This document shows positions 1 to 10,724 of a stretch of 64,000 nucleotides of DNA, one piece after another; position 1 is the stretch's first letter, and the number at the start of each line of letters is the position of its first letter. The stretch covers positions 1-64,000 of the forward strand of contig BPQB01000060.1 in the NCBI GenBank assembly GCA_019973155.2, in the 5' to 3' direction. Source of the DNA: Phanerochaete sordida. Lineage: Eukaryota > Basidiomycota > Agaricomycetes > Polyporales > Phanerochaetaceae. Both the position numbers and the translations under genes were made by a program. The notes beneath the pieces were generated by a model. That model was not told the origin of the DNA. It was given only the letters and a program-made list of their open reading frames with translations, and made no database searches.

Positions 1-101
1 ATAGCGTCTTGCAGCAGGTGCAGGCGCCGCGAGGCGACGATAGGTACCGAGTGAGCACGCACAAGTTGCTGCAGTTGCTCGTAGCTGATGTATCGTGCCA
101 T
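1..101 (-). CDS. 5' end of an unidentified gene, running off the window
   Basis: An open frame on the minus strand starts at an ATG (positions 99-101) and stays open for 33 codons to the window edge. The beginning reads MARYISYEQLQQL and is leucine/glutamine rich. It is too short to assign to a family. The start was chosen because the upstream 300 bases look like intergenic promoter DNA. It could be a chance frame, since only about 100 bases are visible. Confidence 0.35.
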   Translation of the reverse strand, partial: MARYISYEQLQQLVRAHSVPIVASRRLHLLQDA

Positions 102-416
102 CACGGATGAGGGCAGCGGGAGACGTGCTCGAGCGGAAGCGCAGGGAAAGAAGCACGTGACACGGCGTACTCATAGACCGAAAACAAACGCCCGACCAGC
201 GCTTGCACCCGTATATTCCACTCATAACCAATTCCCAAAGGGGAATCGGAACCGGTAAGAAGCGGGCTTACTTTTGATTTGTTACATTTCCTAAGCCATC
301 TTCGTGGCGCTGCTGATTTCCCTTATAAGCTCGGTAACCGCCGTTTCCAAGCACCCATTCCTCACTTTTATCTCGACCTTCTCATGAGCCGCAAGGCCTT
401 GAACATAATTTGAGAT
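102..416. other. intergenic, promoter-like
   Basis: No gene seen. It lies between the divergent partial gene on the left and a P450 relic on the right. A TATA-like TTATAAG lies near position 325, in the plus orientation, and may be the relic's old promoter. Confidence 0.3.
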
Positions 417-905
417 ATGGGATCGCCGTTACGGTTCGTAGTCTTTTACTTCGACGAGCGTGCTCTATCCGAAATCCCTGCTGACAACCGCGAAAGGCTC
501 CAAAATCATCCATCTCAAGGTGCTGGGGCGCGATATTGTAACTCTCAACGGCTACAAAATTGCCAAGGACAGGTTAATTGGGGGGACGCTCACGCAACTA
601 CTCTGCACGGTATGATTGTACAGATCACACGCTATATGCGAGTCCGGCCAACCTGGCTCCAGTGTCTTTCTCAGCCGCACATCGCGATGACGCATGAACT
701 GTAACGTCGACGTCCATAGCCCAGTCCGCTTCCTATACTAACTGCGTCATCAGGACGGGATGGCATCGGAATGTTACTATCACTTCATTTGGCGAACTTT
801 GGCAGCAAAGACGTCGCCTGTTTTGCCAGGTCGCAAGCGATCCCTGCGTACCACGTTAAGATCATGAAGGGCCCGCGCAAGCTGGTTCTTCTTGAGGCTA
901 CATAT
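417..905 (+). pseudogene. cytochrome P450 relic 1 (exons 2-4)
   Basis: Two blocks match the P450 genes downstream. From 499 the frame reads SKIIHLKVLGRDIVTLNGYK, the counterpart of exon 2 of the gene at 3519. From 755 it reads TGWHRNVTITSFGELWQQRR, the C-helix exon with its WxxxR-like motif. A frameshift near 830 moves the following AIPAYHVKIMKGPRKL block to another frame. The first exon, the I-helix and the haem domain are absent. This is a dead 5' part of a P450 in the same orientation as the intact gene at 3519. Confidence 0.75.
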
Positions 906-984
906 ATCTATTGGCGAAAACAAAGCCGGTGGAACGGTACGGTCTAGCACCAACACCGAAACCTTAGCAAACGTTACACGCTGG

Positions 985-1250
985 GCTATGCGCGTGCTAG
1001 CTTCCCCTGCCAGGCTTGGACTCGGCGAGGTACTGGCCTAGACGAGCTGCGAGGAAGCCTGCGTCGGGGTGGCTGACGGCGAGCCCTGATAGCGAGCTGC
1101 TAGCCATCCCTATTCTTCGGGACGGGCCCGTCACATGAGACATCCAGCGGCTTTGGGCTCGCGTGAGATACAAGAGCGACTACGTCCCAGTCTCACGAAG
1201 GTCCACGACATACAATGTGCGGTCGACGCTGGCATGCACCGGGTCTTCCT
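985..1250 (+). repeat. degenerate third copy of the 6.6/14.2 kb repeat block
   Basis: The stretch from about 985 (containing tgctagcttcccctgccagg) to about 1250 aligns by eye with 6675-6910 and with the reverse complement of 13940-14190, with many substitutions and small gaps. Shared landmarks are a GAAGCCTGCG block, a GGGACGG block and a final GGTCTT/GGCCTC block. It lacks the 93-aa gene that the other two copies carry. Its place beside a P450 relic suggests that P450 and repeat were duplicated together more than twice. Confidence 0.65.
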
Positions 1251-1980
1251 TTCAAATCGCCGTCGATGCTTTACGCGAGACCAGAGGGTCCAATTTGTCC
1301 CCGATACATCCGCTAATGCATGCTATCGTCGCATTGCGCGATCTGATGCGGGACACTCAGGTTCGTGAGAGTCACTGGTGCTTCAATGGGTTAATGGGTG
1401 GAGTTTACATACGAAGCATTGCAGATCTGTGTAACAACGAATCGTGGTCTATCGCTTCCGTCCCGAGGTGCAGAAGGCTCGAGAACCGTGCAGTCCTTGC
1501 CTTGCAACCGCGTGCTGGCGATAATCAAGCGGGGTCGACACCCATTTCGCGGTACACGCTCACCAGTATCACTCATGCTTTCTCCCATGGCTCTCTAATG
1601 AGCGACTCCCCCGAACAACACCCGATCCGGATATTGCTGGCCCTCCGAGCGCGTCAAGATCATTCGCGTTCATCTGCTCAGACGAGCGTCATTCGGAAAG
1701 TCTGCCGATTTCCTGTCTCCGCCGACTTCGTTCGCCGTTGCTGTGTCTAACATGGACTACGCTCCTGTTATGCATGATCTGAGTTGTTGCCAGCATTATT
1801 CGAATAACTGCGCTCCAACGACAGTCCCAACAGCATCGACACCTGCCGAGCCTCTCCGTCCCATATACCTCCGGAGGCGCCTGATATATGCTTGCGTGCT
1901 GGGCCTTCTAGCAAAGCTCGTGCTCTTCTCTCGCCATAAGGTGACTGCTAATTTAACTTTACTGACGTCCATGAAAGGCA
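1251..1980. other. no gene seen
   Basis: Only short open frames without recognisable motifs occur here. It is probably decayed sequence from the same duplicated unit. Confidence 0.3.
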
Positions 1981-1983
1981 CCA

Positions 1984-2340
1984 ATTTCTTCTGCTTCAGG
2001 ATGCTGAGTTGCGATATTGCAGCTTCAAACGACCACAGAGCCACCGAAGTCATCTTCAATGGGAGTTCGCGGAGCTTTGCTGATAGGTTCTGCTCACACG
2101 CCCAGATTCCCCGTTGGAGCCCTACTTACGCTTCCACTCCTTTCAGACGGCACGCTGCGCGATGGCGCAAAAGTGGGAACGTCGATGTTTTTGCCTGGCC
2201 TGCTTCCTGCCGCTAATTACGACTCCAGGACGGAACCGAAACTCACGCACGCCTGGTCTCTGTCAGTCTCGGCTCCCGCGTTTATGTTCATCTCGAACCT
2301 CGTTTACGCCAGCAAATTTGCTGAGCTGGAGCTAGCGATC
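1984..2340 (+). pseudogene. cytochrome P450 relic 2
   Basis: From 1984 the frame reads FCFRMLSCDIAASNDHR and ends SSRSFADR before a GT at 2087. This matches the P450 exon 2 pattern (FxVLGxDIVVLNxxKAAxEIFxxRSRxYxDR). A short block reading CAMAQKWE near 2158 matches the next small exon (TVMAQEL). A GRNRNSR block near 2232 matches the start of the TGWHRN exon. No I-helix, ExxR or haem signature follows. It is heavily diverged, so the assignment rests on the order and spacing of the three blocks. Confidence 0.55.
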
Positions 2341-2344
2341 GTAA

Positions 2345-2940
2345 GCCCGGGGGCGCAAGCGTGTAATGAAGCTCAAGCCACTAGGACGGCTCTGTGCTTT
2401 ACGTACAATGGTGGACCGCGAGCTCCAGATAAATCTATTCCGGTATGGCTCAGCAGGGAAAGTGAGGAGCTTGCGTACAAGTAAGGCAGGTTTGTCATAT
2501 ACCCGCCCATAATACGGTTGCTGACGACTCTTCAGATCACCCTACCATCACAGCAGGCGATCTGCGGGGAGACATCGAGGCGTCCGAAGGTCTGCTGTTC
2601 GGATTGGTGCAGATCACATAGCGTTCTGACGTCGCCACCAGTCACGCCACAATGTTACGCTCTCTAAGCGCTGCGGTGCCCGAGACTTCAACGCCTCTAT
2701 CGCGCATGTCTTGCGCGGCAAGCGGTTCGTTTTTGCGTGCTGGTGACAGTCGCAGCAAGGTTGATACCTCTGGTACCGTGAGATTACCTCCTTCTCACTC
2801 AGAAGCTGGTCAGGTGTTGGTGGGGCTCAATGCGCCAGTCTCCACAGTACCGTGGACTTGGGCTGGCCGATGCGGTTGGTACTTCCCTTCGATCGCGGGC
2901 CTGCTCGGCTCTAACACGTTGATATCTGCGAAGTAATCCA
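2345..2940. other. no gene seen
   Basis: Only short open frames without family motifs, lying between two P450 relics. Confidence 0.3.
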
Positions 2941-2944
2941 AAGC

Positions 2945-3135
2945 GGCCCACTTAAGGTGCTGGGGCGGCTCATCCCGTGCCCTGACGGCCGAAACGTTCC
3001 CCAAGACATCGACAAATGGCGTTCGCGCAACTATGCCGGCAGATGTTGCGCCACATGTTCATGCTTCGTCTGCATCGTGGGTAACGTCTGGGCTCTTCGC
3101 GCACCCAGGCAGACCGTTGCGCGAGCTGCAGGATC
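2945..3135 (+). pseudogene. cytochrome P450 relic 3 (exons 2-3)
   Basis: From about 2947 one frame reads PLKVLGRLIPCPDGRNVPQD and ends KWRSRNYAGR, the P450 exon 2 pattern with its RSRNYxDR end. A QTVARAA block near 3112 matches the small exon 3 (QTVMAQEL). Everything else is missing. It is the third relic in the same orientation within 3 kb upstream of the intact gene at 3519. Confidence 0.55.
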
Positions 3136-3442
3136 GCCGTCCCATCCCGACCGCCCTTTATGCTGATCATCCTTCAAGTAATGGGTCGCAGGGGGTGAAT
3201 GCGGCGGATGTACGCTACAACAAGAATATACGTCAATGTTGCATGTGGATGCAAATATTTCCATCCTTGACCCTCAGCTGGGTGACCCTCGGCCACTATG
3301 CCTGTAGGTCTACAAATCAGACGAAATCCTCCGCTCTAATCCGAGCTACCGCATGGTATCAAGCAGACGCTTACCGTCGCCAAGTGAGGGAAAGTCGAAC
3401 CTGCCCCTCAGGTCAGGTGAGTCAGTGGAGTACAGGGTAGTC

Positions 3443-3449
3443 TATATAA
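3443..3449 (+). promoter_or_regulatory. TATA box of the P450 gene at 3519
   Basis: TATATAA, 70 bases before the ATG at 3519. Spacing and sequence fit a fungal TATA element. Confidence 0.5.
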
Positions 3450-3518
3450 CATCAGCCGTTGCTCGTTCACACCCATCGCCTCTTTACCTCGCAACCTCAT
3501 CCATATTCTCTGAGCGCC

Positions 3519-5758
3519 ATGTTCGAGACGACCTCTCTCACTATAGGCTGCGCGTGCATTTTCCTTGCCCTTCTGGTTGCGTCTCGACGTGACACGAAGC
3601 AGTGCCGTTATCCTCCTGGTCCACTTGGACTGCCTCTCTTTGGAAACCTCCTGGATCTACCAAAAGAAGCCAGCTGGTACACCTTCGCAAAATGGGCTCG
3701 CAAGTACAGTAAGTGAAATCACATTGCATGGAGAGTCACCCGAGATGACCCCTATGATAGATTCCAAGATCATACATTTCAGCATGCTAGGAAAGCACTT
3801 CGTGGTTCTGAACAGCTACCAAGTTGCGAAGGAGATACTCGAAGACCGATCACGCATATATTCGGACAGGTACGCACTTCAAACAGATGCGGCTTTCATG
3901 CTCTTTCTAACCACTTTGCTTGCAGAAAGTATTCGGTAATGGCGAGCGAATTGTGATGTTCACCTCTCGCGATCGTTAGATTATATCACTGATTCCGATC
4001 CCAGAACTGGCTGGCATCGGAATTTTGGGCTGCAATCTTACGACGAACGCTGGCGACAGAGACGCCGCATGTTCCATCAGCACTTCAAGCCACAGATGAC
4101 ACCTACGTTTCACACCAGTATGATTCAAGGCGCTCGTGCATTGACCCAGGTGCTGCTCGAATCCCCGAATGAGTTTCTGAGATATTTTCGCAGGTATAGC
4201 AGATATATTGGGGTAAATGCCGCGTGTACTGACACCGCTAGCTGTAGCGTTCCCGGTGCCAATATCTTGAGCATTGTATACGCGATGGATCTAGATCCTC
4301 GTGATAGTGCCTCCATGGAAAGCGTAGAGGGCGCTGTTCTAGCGTTCGAGGAGGTCTCAGACGAGGGACCATATGTTGGTAGGTGAACTAGTGATCGATG
4401 ATTATGGCATCGCTCACACGTCTTCAGTTGACTTCCTCCCAGCCCGTACGTTTCTCAGTCGCTCGGATGGACGCCAAGCTTACCGACGGGAATAGTGAAG
4501 TATATACCGACATGGTTTCCCGGAGCTGCACTCCTCAGGCTGCCCCAGGGATCGGTGTGGAAGAGCGTGGTCGATCGGTTCCACGAGGACTCGTATCACA
4601 CGGTCAAATCAGACATTGTACGTCAGACATATGGAACTTTGCGAGATATCAGGTGATTTAAATTTTATTTGCAGTTGTCTGGAGAGTCAAGACCTTGTGT
4701 GGCCTCGTCACTCATACGCGAATTCGAAGATAGGTTGGACGACAACAATGTGGAGGAGGATATTATCAGCGCCAGTGGAACCGCGTATAGTGAGTTTATC
4801 GTATCCCCTTGACTCGCTATTGATCTTTATGTTCACTAGCCGCATCTGACACGGTGAGTGCTAATTACAAGGGCTCCATTTTGCTCCAAATCTTACTACT
4901 AGCGACCCACAGACAACATACGTTCTCACGAACTTCGCTCTCGCTATGTTACTATTCCCTATAGTGCAAAAAAAGGCGCAGCAGGAGTTGGATCAAGTCG
5001 TCGGTAGAGATCGCCTTCCTGACACATGTGACTTGGACTCCTTGCCATACATAACCGCTATATTCAAGGAACTAATGCGGTACGATTTCATCTCTCGGGT
5101 AGACCCCGCCCACCGCTGACTGCATAACAGTTGGAGGCCCATTGGCCCACTAGGTCTGCACCATTGGTCTGTGTTCGCATGTTCGTCGTGGCTGACATCT
5201 GCCCGGTAGGCTCTCCCCACCAGTCTATCGCCGATGATTGGTACGGCGACTACTTCATCCCGGCTGGAACTGTCGTCATTGGGAACATCTGGTGCGCACC
5301 ACTGACGCCGCTCGCCGCGTTCCTTTCGTTAACGGGTGTACATTTAGGGCGATTCTGCACGATGAAGAGCGTTATCCTGAGCCTGAGGCCTTCAAGCCAG
5401 AGCGCTTCCTGACTGAGGAAGGGGTCTTGGACCCAACGGTGCCAGACCCTGTACAAGTGTTCGGCTTTGGCCGCAGGATCTGTCCTGGGCGGCACTTCGC
5501 AGAAACCGCGCTGCGCCTCTACATCTCACATATGCTGGCGGCATTCGCCATTGAGAAACCTGTCGACGACGCAGGGAACCCGGTCGAGCCTACCCAGGAC
5601 TGCACGGCTCGGATGTTTTGGTGAGTGTATCGGTCTGGGAACCACTCAAAGTCACCTATACATGTCATCCTCGTAGGTATCCAAAGCCGTTCAGGGCCGA
5701 GTTCAAGCCTCGTCTCGATGAACTAGAACGTTTGATACGCATGCCACCTGGCAACTAA
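3519..5758 (+). CDS. cytochrome P450 monooxygenase (gene A)
   Basis: A multi-exon microsomal class II P450 of about 510 aa. It would insert one oxygen atom into an unknown organic substrate, using electrons from NADPH-P450 reductase at the ER. The N-terminal anchor (ATG 3519) is followed by RYPPGPLGLPLFGN. Next come TGWHRN (C-helix exon, about 4005), VVGRDRLPD, ExxR as KELMR, FKPERF, and the haem loop FGFGRRICPGRHFA (about 5460-5500) with its Cys ligand. The last exon ends RMPPGN. An 18-nt microexon lies at 4428-4445. The I-helix reads TASDT where the paralogs have AGSDT, so the usual Gly is Ala. All introns can be joined in frame. The gene is mirrored by the P450 at 14494-16750. It resembles proteins often named O-methylsterigmatocystin oxidoreductase-like; the substrate is unknown. 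Confidence 0.9.
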
Positions 5759-6604
5759 ACACCGCGGTGTGAAGCAATCCGTATATTCTTTTCTGGTGAT
5801 TGTCGATGTGTATGTGTATCATTAAACCCCGCGATTAATCAGCTGATATAAGCATCGAGCATCGCCGTGAACACAGCTTTCGCAAACCGAAATTTTTGGA
5901 AACGTCGCGGCCGCTCGCTGCCCAAGGAATCGACTGCTTTCGCATATCTACGAAGGCCATGTGTATACCTCATTGATCAACCAGATTCTTGACTTACAAA
6001 TTTAGTCCGTTCGCGCCCTAGAGGGCTACCAGGGCCACGAATCTATCTCTCCCTAGTGCCATGCGCGTGGTCATTTTCCCCAGCAAGCTTACAACCTGTC
6101 ACTGTCCACCATCCTTCGGCACGAGGACGACCTCATGCATACGCGAAATAATTATAGGTGGCCAGATACCACGATCGCGAGAGCACACGCTATGCAAAAT
6201 GCGACCAGCCGGCGCGAGTCTCGAGCCTGTTGCTGTTGCGTTAAGTGAGCTATGAGACGTCGATTGAGGCCCGTATTTGTATATCTATGCATGGTGTATT
6301 CTCGAGCTCCCTCCGAGGCAATATGGTGCCACATAAGGCTTTATACACGCGCTGGACAGCTACACAGCACCAGTGCCTAGCGCGGCCTTCGTGACCCTCA
6401 GATCGCTCGATATTGCACATGTGCGTGCTGATATTGAATACCACCTTGCGTATGCCGACTGCTAGCGTCGCCCTCACAAGAACAATCGCGATTTCTCACT
6501 CGTCTTAGAATTTACGACCGTCCGCAGCGCAATTATTCGGGAGAATCTGCGTCTCTACGAATAGCATATGTGATATCTTAGATTATAAGATTATATTGAC
6601 CAGA
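5759..6604. other. intergenic, no gene seen
   Basis: The 3' flank of P450 A. Only short frames without motifs. It is longer than the matching spacer on the other arm (14216-14493), so the two arms have gained or lost sequence here. Confidence 0.3.
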
Positions 6605-7700
6605 GCCTTGATGCGCAGATACAACCCACCCGCGACTTCAAGACACACCGAAACGAAAGGCCTACCTCTCGGCCATGCGCATGTTAGCTTCCCCCGTCAG
6701 GCTTGCGCCCGATGAGGTACTGGTCCCGAGGGGCTACGAAGAAGCCTGCGCCGGGACGGCTGACAGCGAGCTGCCAGCCATCCCTATCCCTCGGGACGGA
6801 CCCGCCGCCAGGGTCGTCTGGCGGCCCTAGGCCCGTGTGAGATACCGGGGCGGCCACACCCCGGGCTCACGAAGGCCCCTGACAATACACAGTGCGGCCT
6901 ACACCAGCATGCCACAGGCCTCCTTGTCGAGTCGCCGTCGTCGTCGAGCCGCCGTCGTAGCGTCGCGTGAGGTCGGAGAGGTCGGAGGTATCGAGCGTCG
7001 CCCTGTGCTGTGGTCAAAGCGGGGATCAGCGCAACTTGACACTTGCCCCGAGCTCAAGGGAGCGTCGGGGCGTGGTATGTACAGCAAAGCAGACAAAAGG
7101 CACAGACGGGCCGACTAGCAGCCATGGAACACAAAGGACACCCAGCCGGACGAGCGGCGCGCGCACTACCGCCGTCGCGACCGAGGCCCTCGCAGAAATA
7201 AAATGAAAGCGAAATAAGCCGGGTTCTTAGGCCCGGATGTCGCACCTCATGAGCGCGAGATGCAACCGCTTGTGCTGCATCTCGAACCCTTCGGCACGGC
7301 GCCGGACGTCGTCGCGCGCGGCTGCGACGCTCAGCGGGATCAGCTTCATCGTGGGGCAGACGGCCTGCGCCTGCTGGATGTTGCGGAGAGACGACGAGCG
7401 CGGAGGGCGGGTGACGGTGCGGGCGGTGACGTTGTTGATGTCCATGAGGTCGACGGCCGCCAGCGGGGTCGGACGAGACATGTGGATGTTGGTCCAGGTG
7501 AAAGGCATGGCGTATGTGCGAGCGTATGTGCGGGACGTGGTGCGTATACGTAGCGGTGCGGGATCAAGAGTAACTGGGGAGTGCTGGAGGAACGGCGAGG
7601 GCTTAAGTACCCCTCCAGCTGCTATGCTTGAGGCTGGCATCCGTGCGATCGTCCTCTCCGTTGTCTGCTAGCCTCCCGCGATCTGCTGCGACCATCAAGT
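6605..7700 (+). repeat. high-identity inverted repeat block, left copy
   Basis: This block matches the reverse complement of about 13120-14215 at roughly nine bases in ten by eye, clearly closer than the P450 and membrane-protein genes on either side. It contains the 93-aa gene at 7227-7508, its 3' flank and its promoter. A degenerate third copy of its outer part lies at 985-1250. The block may be a repeat unit in its own right or a stretch kept alike by gene conversion. Confidence 0.8.
7227..7508 (-). CDS. 93-aa protein of unknown function (copy 1)
   Basis: A single-exon frame whose ATG is at 7506-7508. The protein begins MPFTWTNIHMSRPTPLAAVD, is basic and arginine-rich, and ends RLHLALMRCDIRA. 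No domain recognised, no signal peptide, no membrane segment. The copy at 13341-13622 differs at only about 3 of 93 residues. The frame is conserved although non-coding bases around it vary, which supports real coding. TATA-like TACTTAAG lies about 90 bases upstream (near 7600). It is divergent from the membrane-protein gene at 8154. The start is the first ATG of the region conserved between the copies; the longer upstream frame is not conserved. Confidence 0.6.
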   Translation of the reverse strand: MPFTWTNIHMSRPTPLAAVDLMDINNVTARTVTRPPRSSSLRNIQQAQAVCPTMKLIPLSVAAARDDVRRRAEGFEMQHKRLHLALMRCDIRA

Positions 7701-8153
7701 TTATTTGCACCCGGCAGTCAGGAGAAGACGATGTACCGCAGGGGCTACTGCGCTCAAGGCCAGCATCGGTGCGATCCTCCTCTCCCTTCTCTGTCAGCCC
7801 TCTTCCGCCGCCCCTTCCGCCCCGAAGCCAGGTGAGGATGCTTCGTCACAATCTTTCACGCGCATGAAATCTGCGATTGTGTACGCGGACCTCGTCATAC
7901 GTTAGTGTAACTTGGATGTCTGCGATGGTACATCAGCCTTGAATATATCGTTACAGATTCGACGGTTCTCACCTGAAGGCCTGCTTCGAGCTAGCCTCGA
8001 TGGTATCGAGCAGCCTCGACTCAAATCGCGCACATAGCCTGCCTAAAGATCTCTCGCACGTTCGTAAACCCCTATATTCACAGCACTTTACACTCACCAT
8101 TGAGCGGCACCACCAACCCGCCGCGTCCGCCACATCCGCGCCTACGCCACACG

Positions 8154-8544
8154 ATGCCTCCCGGACCAGACTCAAGTACCACCGCACCGCCCCTAAACCG
8201 CGTCAGCCTCACTCACCGCGCCCTTAGTCTCAATCGCATTCGTCTGCATCCTCGCCTTCCTCATCGGCCTCGGTGCCGCGGCGTACCGGGCGTCGCTCCA
8301 GCGCGCATCGCCCGCCGATCTGCGCCGCGGCGGCGACGGCGCTCCCAGCTCATGGGACAGCACGCTCCACACGCCTGCCCCTGGGTCGCCCGAGAAGGAC
8401 CTCCAGAAGGGCGTAGAGATCGTCGTGGAGGAGGTGGAGATGTCCGCGGACGAGATCGGCGGTGGGCTGCCGCTGCCGACGCCTGCGTCCGCGGAGGGCC
8501 GGGTCTCGATGGCGGCGGGGAGCGATATGTGGTGGTTGGTCTGA
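8154..8544 (+). CDS. small single-pass membrane protein (copy 1)
   Basis: Two exons, 8154-8175 and 8228-8544, around a 52-bp GT-AG intron, give 112 aa. Residues 8-24 (ISIAFVCILAFLIGLGAAA) form a membrane segment. The rest is a hydrophilic tail with a TPAPGSPEKDLQKG motif, an acidic stretch (VVEEVEMSADEIGG) and a conserved end, DMWWLV. The intron call is supported by the partner gene at 12362-12814. That gene has a 54-bp intron at the same point and an identical 22-nt first exon length. Read without splicing, this copy would be frameshifted; read spliced, both copies are intact. No family recognised. A short N-terminus outside, or a signal anchor, is inferred. Confidence 0.65.
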
Positions 8545-8860
8545 CCGGGCGGACAAATCAAAGGCTGCATCATGCGAATTTAAATTTACCGTATGAGCAC
8601 GCGATGTGTTTCGCGAAATGCGTTGACTACACCTGCACGTTCATCACCACTACTCCTCACGCAGATTTCCACGGGAAAGGCTGCATCAGCAAAACATCTG
8701 CAATCTTTGCCTCGGAGTTTCGATATCTTACCTGAAGGGAATGATATCTCTCGGGCCGGCACCGCCAAGTATCGGTTCAACGAATGATGATATAGTCTGC
8801 ATCTGGTAAGAGTCCAGTCCAGCCTCGATAGTCACAATAAATTAACAGAAACGGGAAGAT
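8545..8860. other. intergenic, no gene seen
   Basis: The shared 3' region of two converging genes. This is about where the left inverted-duplication arm ends, and no repeat of it is seen at the other arm beyond 12361. Confidence 0.3.
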
Positions 8861-10724
8861 CTAGCCATTGCTCGCCATCGAGTCGTCGCCAAACGCGCCA
8901 GGAACAGAGACACGCCTCGTCGAAGCTGCGGGCGTCGGGCTGTCGTCAGGCTGCGCCGCAGGTCCACTCCACCAGGAAGCAAAGCCGCGGAAGTTGAGCC
9001 GAGGCACAGAAGTAGGCGTCGAGGGCTGCCGAGCGAGGGGCGGCCGGTTCTCCTTCAGAGGCGTCGCCGAGTTCGAGTTCGAGTTCGCGCCGAGGGCCTT
9101 CGCCGGCGACTTGACACTGGGCTCGGACGGCCCCGCGTGCAGGCGCGCGACCTCCGCCTGGAGCACGCCGACGAGCGCCTCCGCGCACGCGAGGCGGTCG
9201 CCGAGGTCTTCGTTCTCCACGCGGAGCTGGACCATCGCGCCGCGCGTCGCCGCGAGCTCGTCCTCGTAGCGGCTCGCCTTCTGCGCCGCGTCGAGCTGCG
9301 CGACGATGCGCTCGACGGAGAGCCCGAGCCGCTTCTCGCCCGCGCCGAGCTTCGCGTCCATCACGAGGTCCGCGACGAGCGTGTCGATGAGCTGGAAGCG
9401 CGCGGCGAAGGCCGGGTCGTCCTGCCGGATGTAGAGCAGGTGCTGCAGAGCCGAGAGGAGGTAGTCCTGAGCTTTAGAGTCCTGAGTGCGCTCCCGGAGC
9501 GTGCTGAAGACTTCGTCGATGTTGCGGAGATCACAGGGGTTATCCAGAGACATAGACTCGTCAAGGTTCTGCTGGTCGTCGTCGAGAGTCTGCTGGAAGA
9601 GCTCAAGCTGTTTGTCGATGCCAGGGATGTTGAAGCTTCGTGCCAGTTCAAGGATCGCGTAGAGACCAGAAGATTCCATCAGAGAGCGGTGGTGCAGCCG
9701 GACTTCGAGGTCGTCGACCGCTTGCATGATTCCGTTCATGAGGAGAATGTTGGACATCTGCACGTCAAGTAACGCCGGCCTGGACGTAGACTGGGACTCA
9801 CGAGGTATTCCGTCAAGTGCGCCTCCGACGCCGCGCCCGCCCGTCTAAAGTCTGGGCTTGCTCCGACCGGCGAACCAAGCATCTTTCCGCGCCCAGCGAG
9901 GAGGGCGTGTAGGGAAGTGAACCAAAACGCGTAACAGCCGCCGGGTTCGTCGTTGTCCTCGCTCAGCGCCTCGAGCCCGCGGACGACCATCTCGCAGCCG
10001 GCGCCGTCGTTCCAGTAGACGAGGAAGATGAGGATGTCCAAGACGAGCCGCCGAGTAGGGAGATGGGGGATGCTGAGGGCCGAGGTGATGCGTGTGACCG
10101 TGTCCTGCGGGTGGTGCGCGAGCGCGAGGCGCGTCGCTGACTAAAAGGGTGTTAGCGGGGTCAGCTGCGAGGAAGGCGGGGACGGACGCGGTGGTTGAGA
10201 ATGAACGTGATGCACCGAACGACCTCGAACTCTGCGTGGGTGTCCTCCTGACTGCTGCGAGTCTCGAGGTGAGTTTCGCAAGCCCCTGAGCGCGGTTCAA
10301 CACTGACCGCGGGGAGCTCCGCCGGCTCAGCTGGTGCAGCCGCTGGGCGAGCACCGCCATGCCGTGCAGCTCTGCAAACTGCCGAACCCAGCTGCGCGCG
10401 CGGGGGCTCTTGTCAGTCAACGCGGTGAGGAGACGCGAATGACACATACTCGGCGTCGCCGCCCTGGAGGAGGGCCTGGAGGTCGGCCATCTGCTTCCTG
10501 GACGCGGTCTTGTCCTGGATCTTCTTGATGTACCACTGGGGCGCACCCGCCGTCTTCTGCTCTGGAGGTCGCGGGCGCGCGGCGCGCTTTGGCTGGGGGA
10601 GCGGTACGCCTGCGGGCTCCGCCGACACACCGTTCGCGGAGGCAGACGCGGCGAGGCCGTTCTCCACAGAGTCCGAGCCGTAAGCGATGAAGTCGTCTGC
10701 CGTGTAGCCGTCCGCGGAGGCCAT
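8861..10724 (-). CDS. formin-like protein with GBD/FH3 region but no FH1-FH2
   Basis: Five exons (10444-10724, 10308-10391, 10188-10254, 9802-10140, 8861-9757) join in frame to 555 aa. The protein matches the N-terminal regulatory half of fungal formins (Bni1/SepA type). It has a GTPase-binding/armadillo region (WVRQFAELHGM, EFEVVRCITFILNHR, PTRRLVLDILIFLVYWNDG) and an FH3 part (EYLMSNILLMNGIMQAVDDL). A dimerisation and coiled-coil part follows (YLLSALQHLLYIRQDD, LGLSVERIVAQLDAAQ, residues about 340-450). It then ends in a Ser/Pro-rich tail. The proline-rich FH1 and actin-nucleating FH2 domains are absent, and the next 300 bases hold no continuation. A full formin has well over 1,000 aa. The ATG at 10724 gives a consistent frame; another exon may start at the ATG at 11114 (intron 10979-11031). 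It may bind Rho GTPase or formin partners without nucleating actin (inference). Confidence 0.8.

Noticed and set aside
8154..8544. Frameshift in membrane-protein copy 1
   Set aside because: The apparent 2-base deletion lies inside a short intron shared with copy 2 (52 versus 54 nt); spliced, both copies are in frame.
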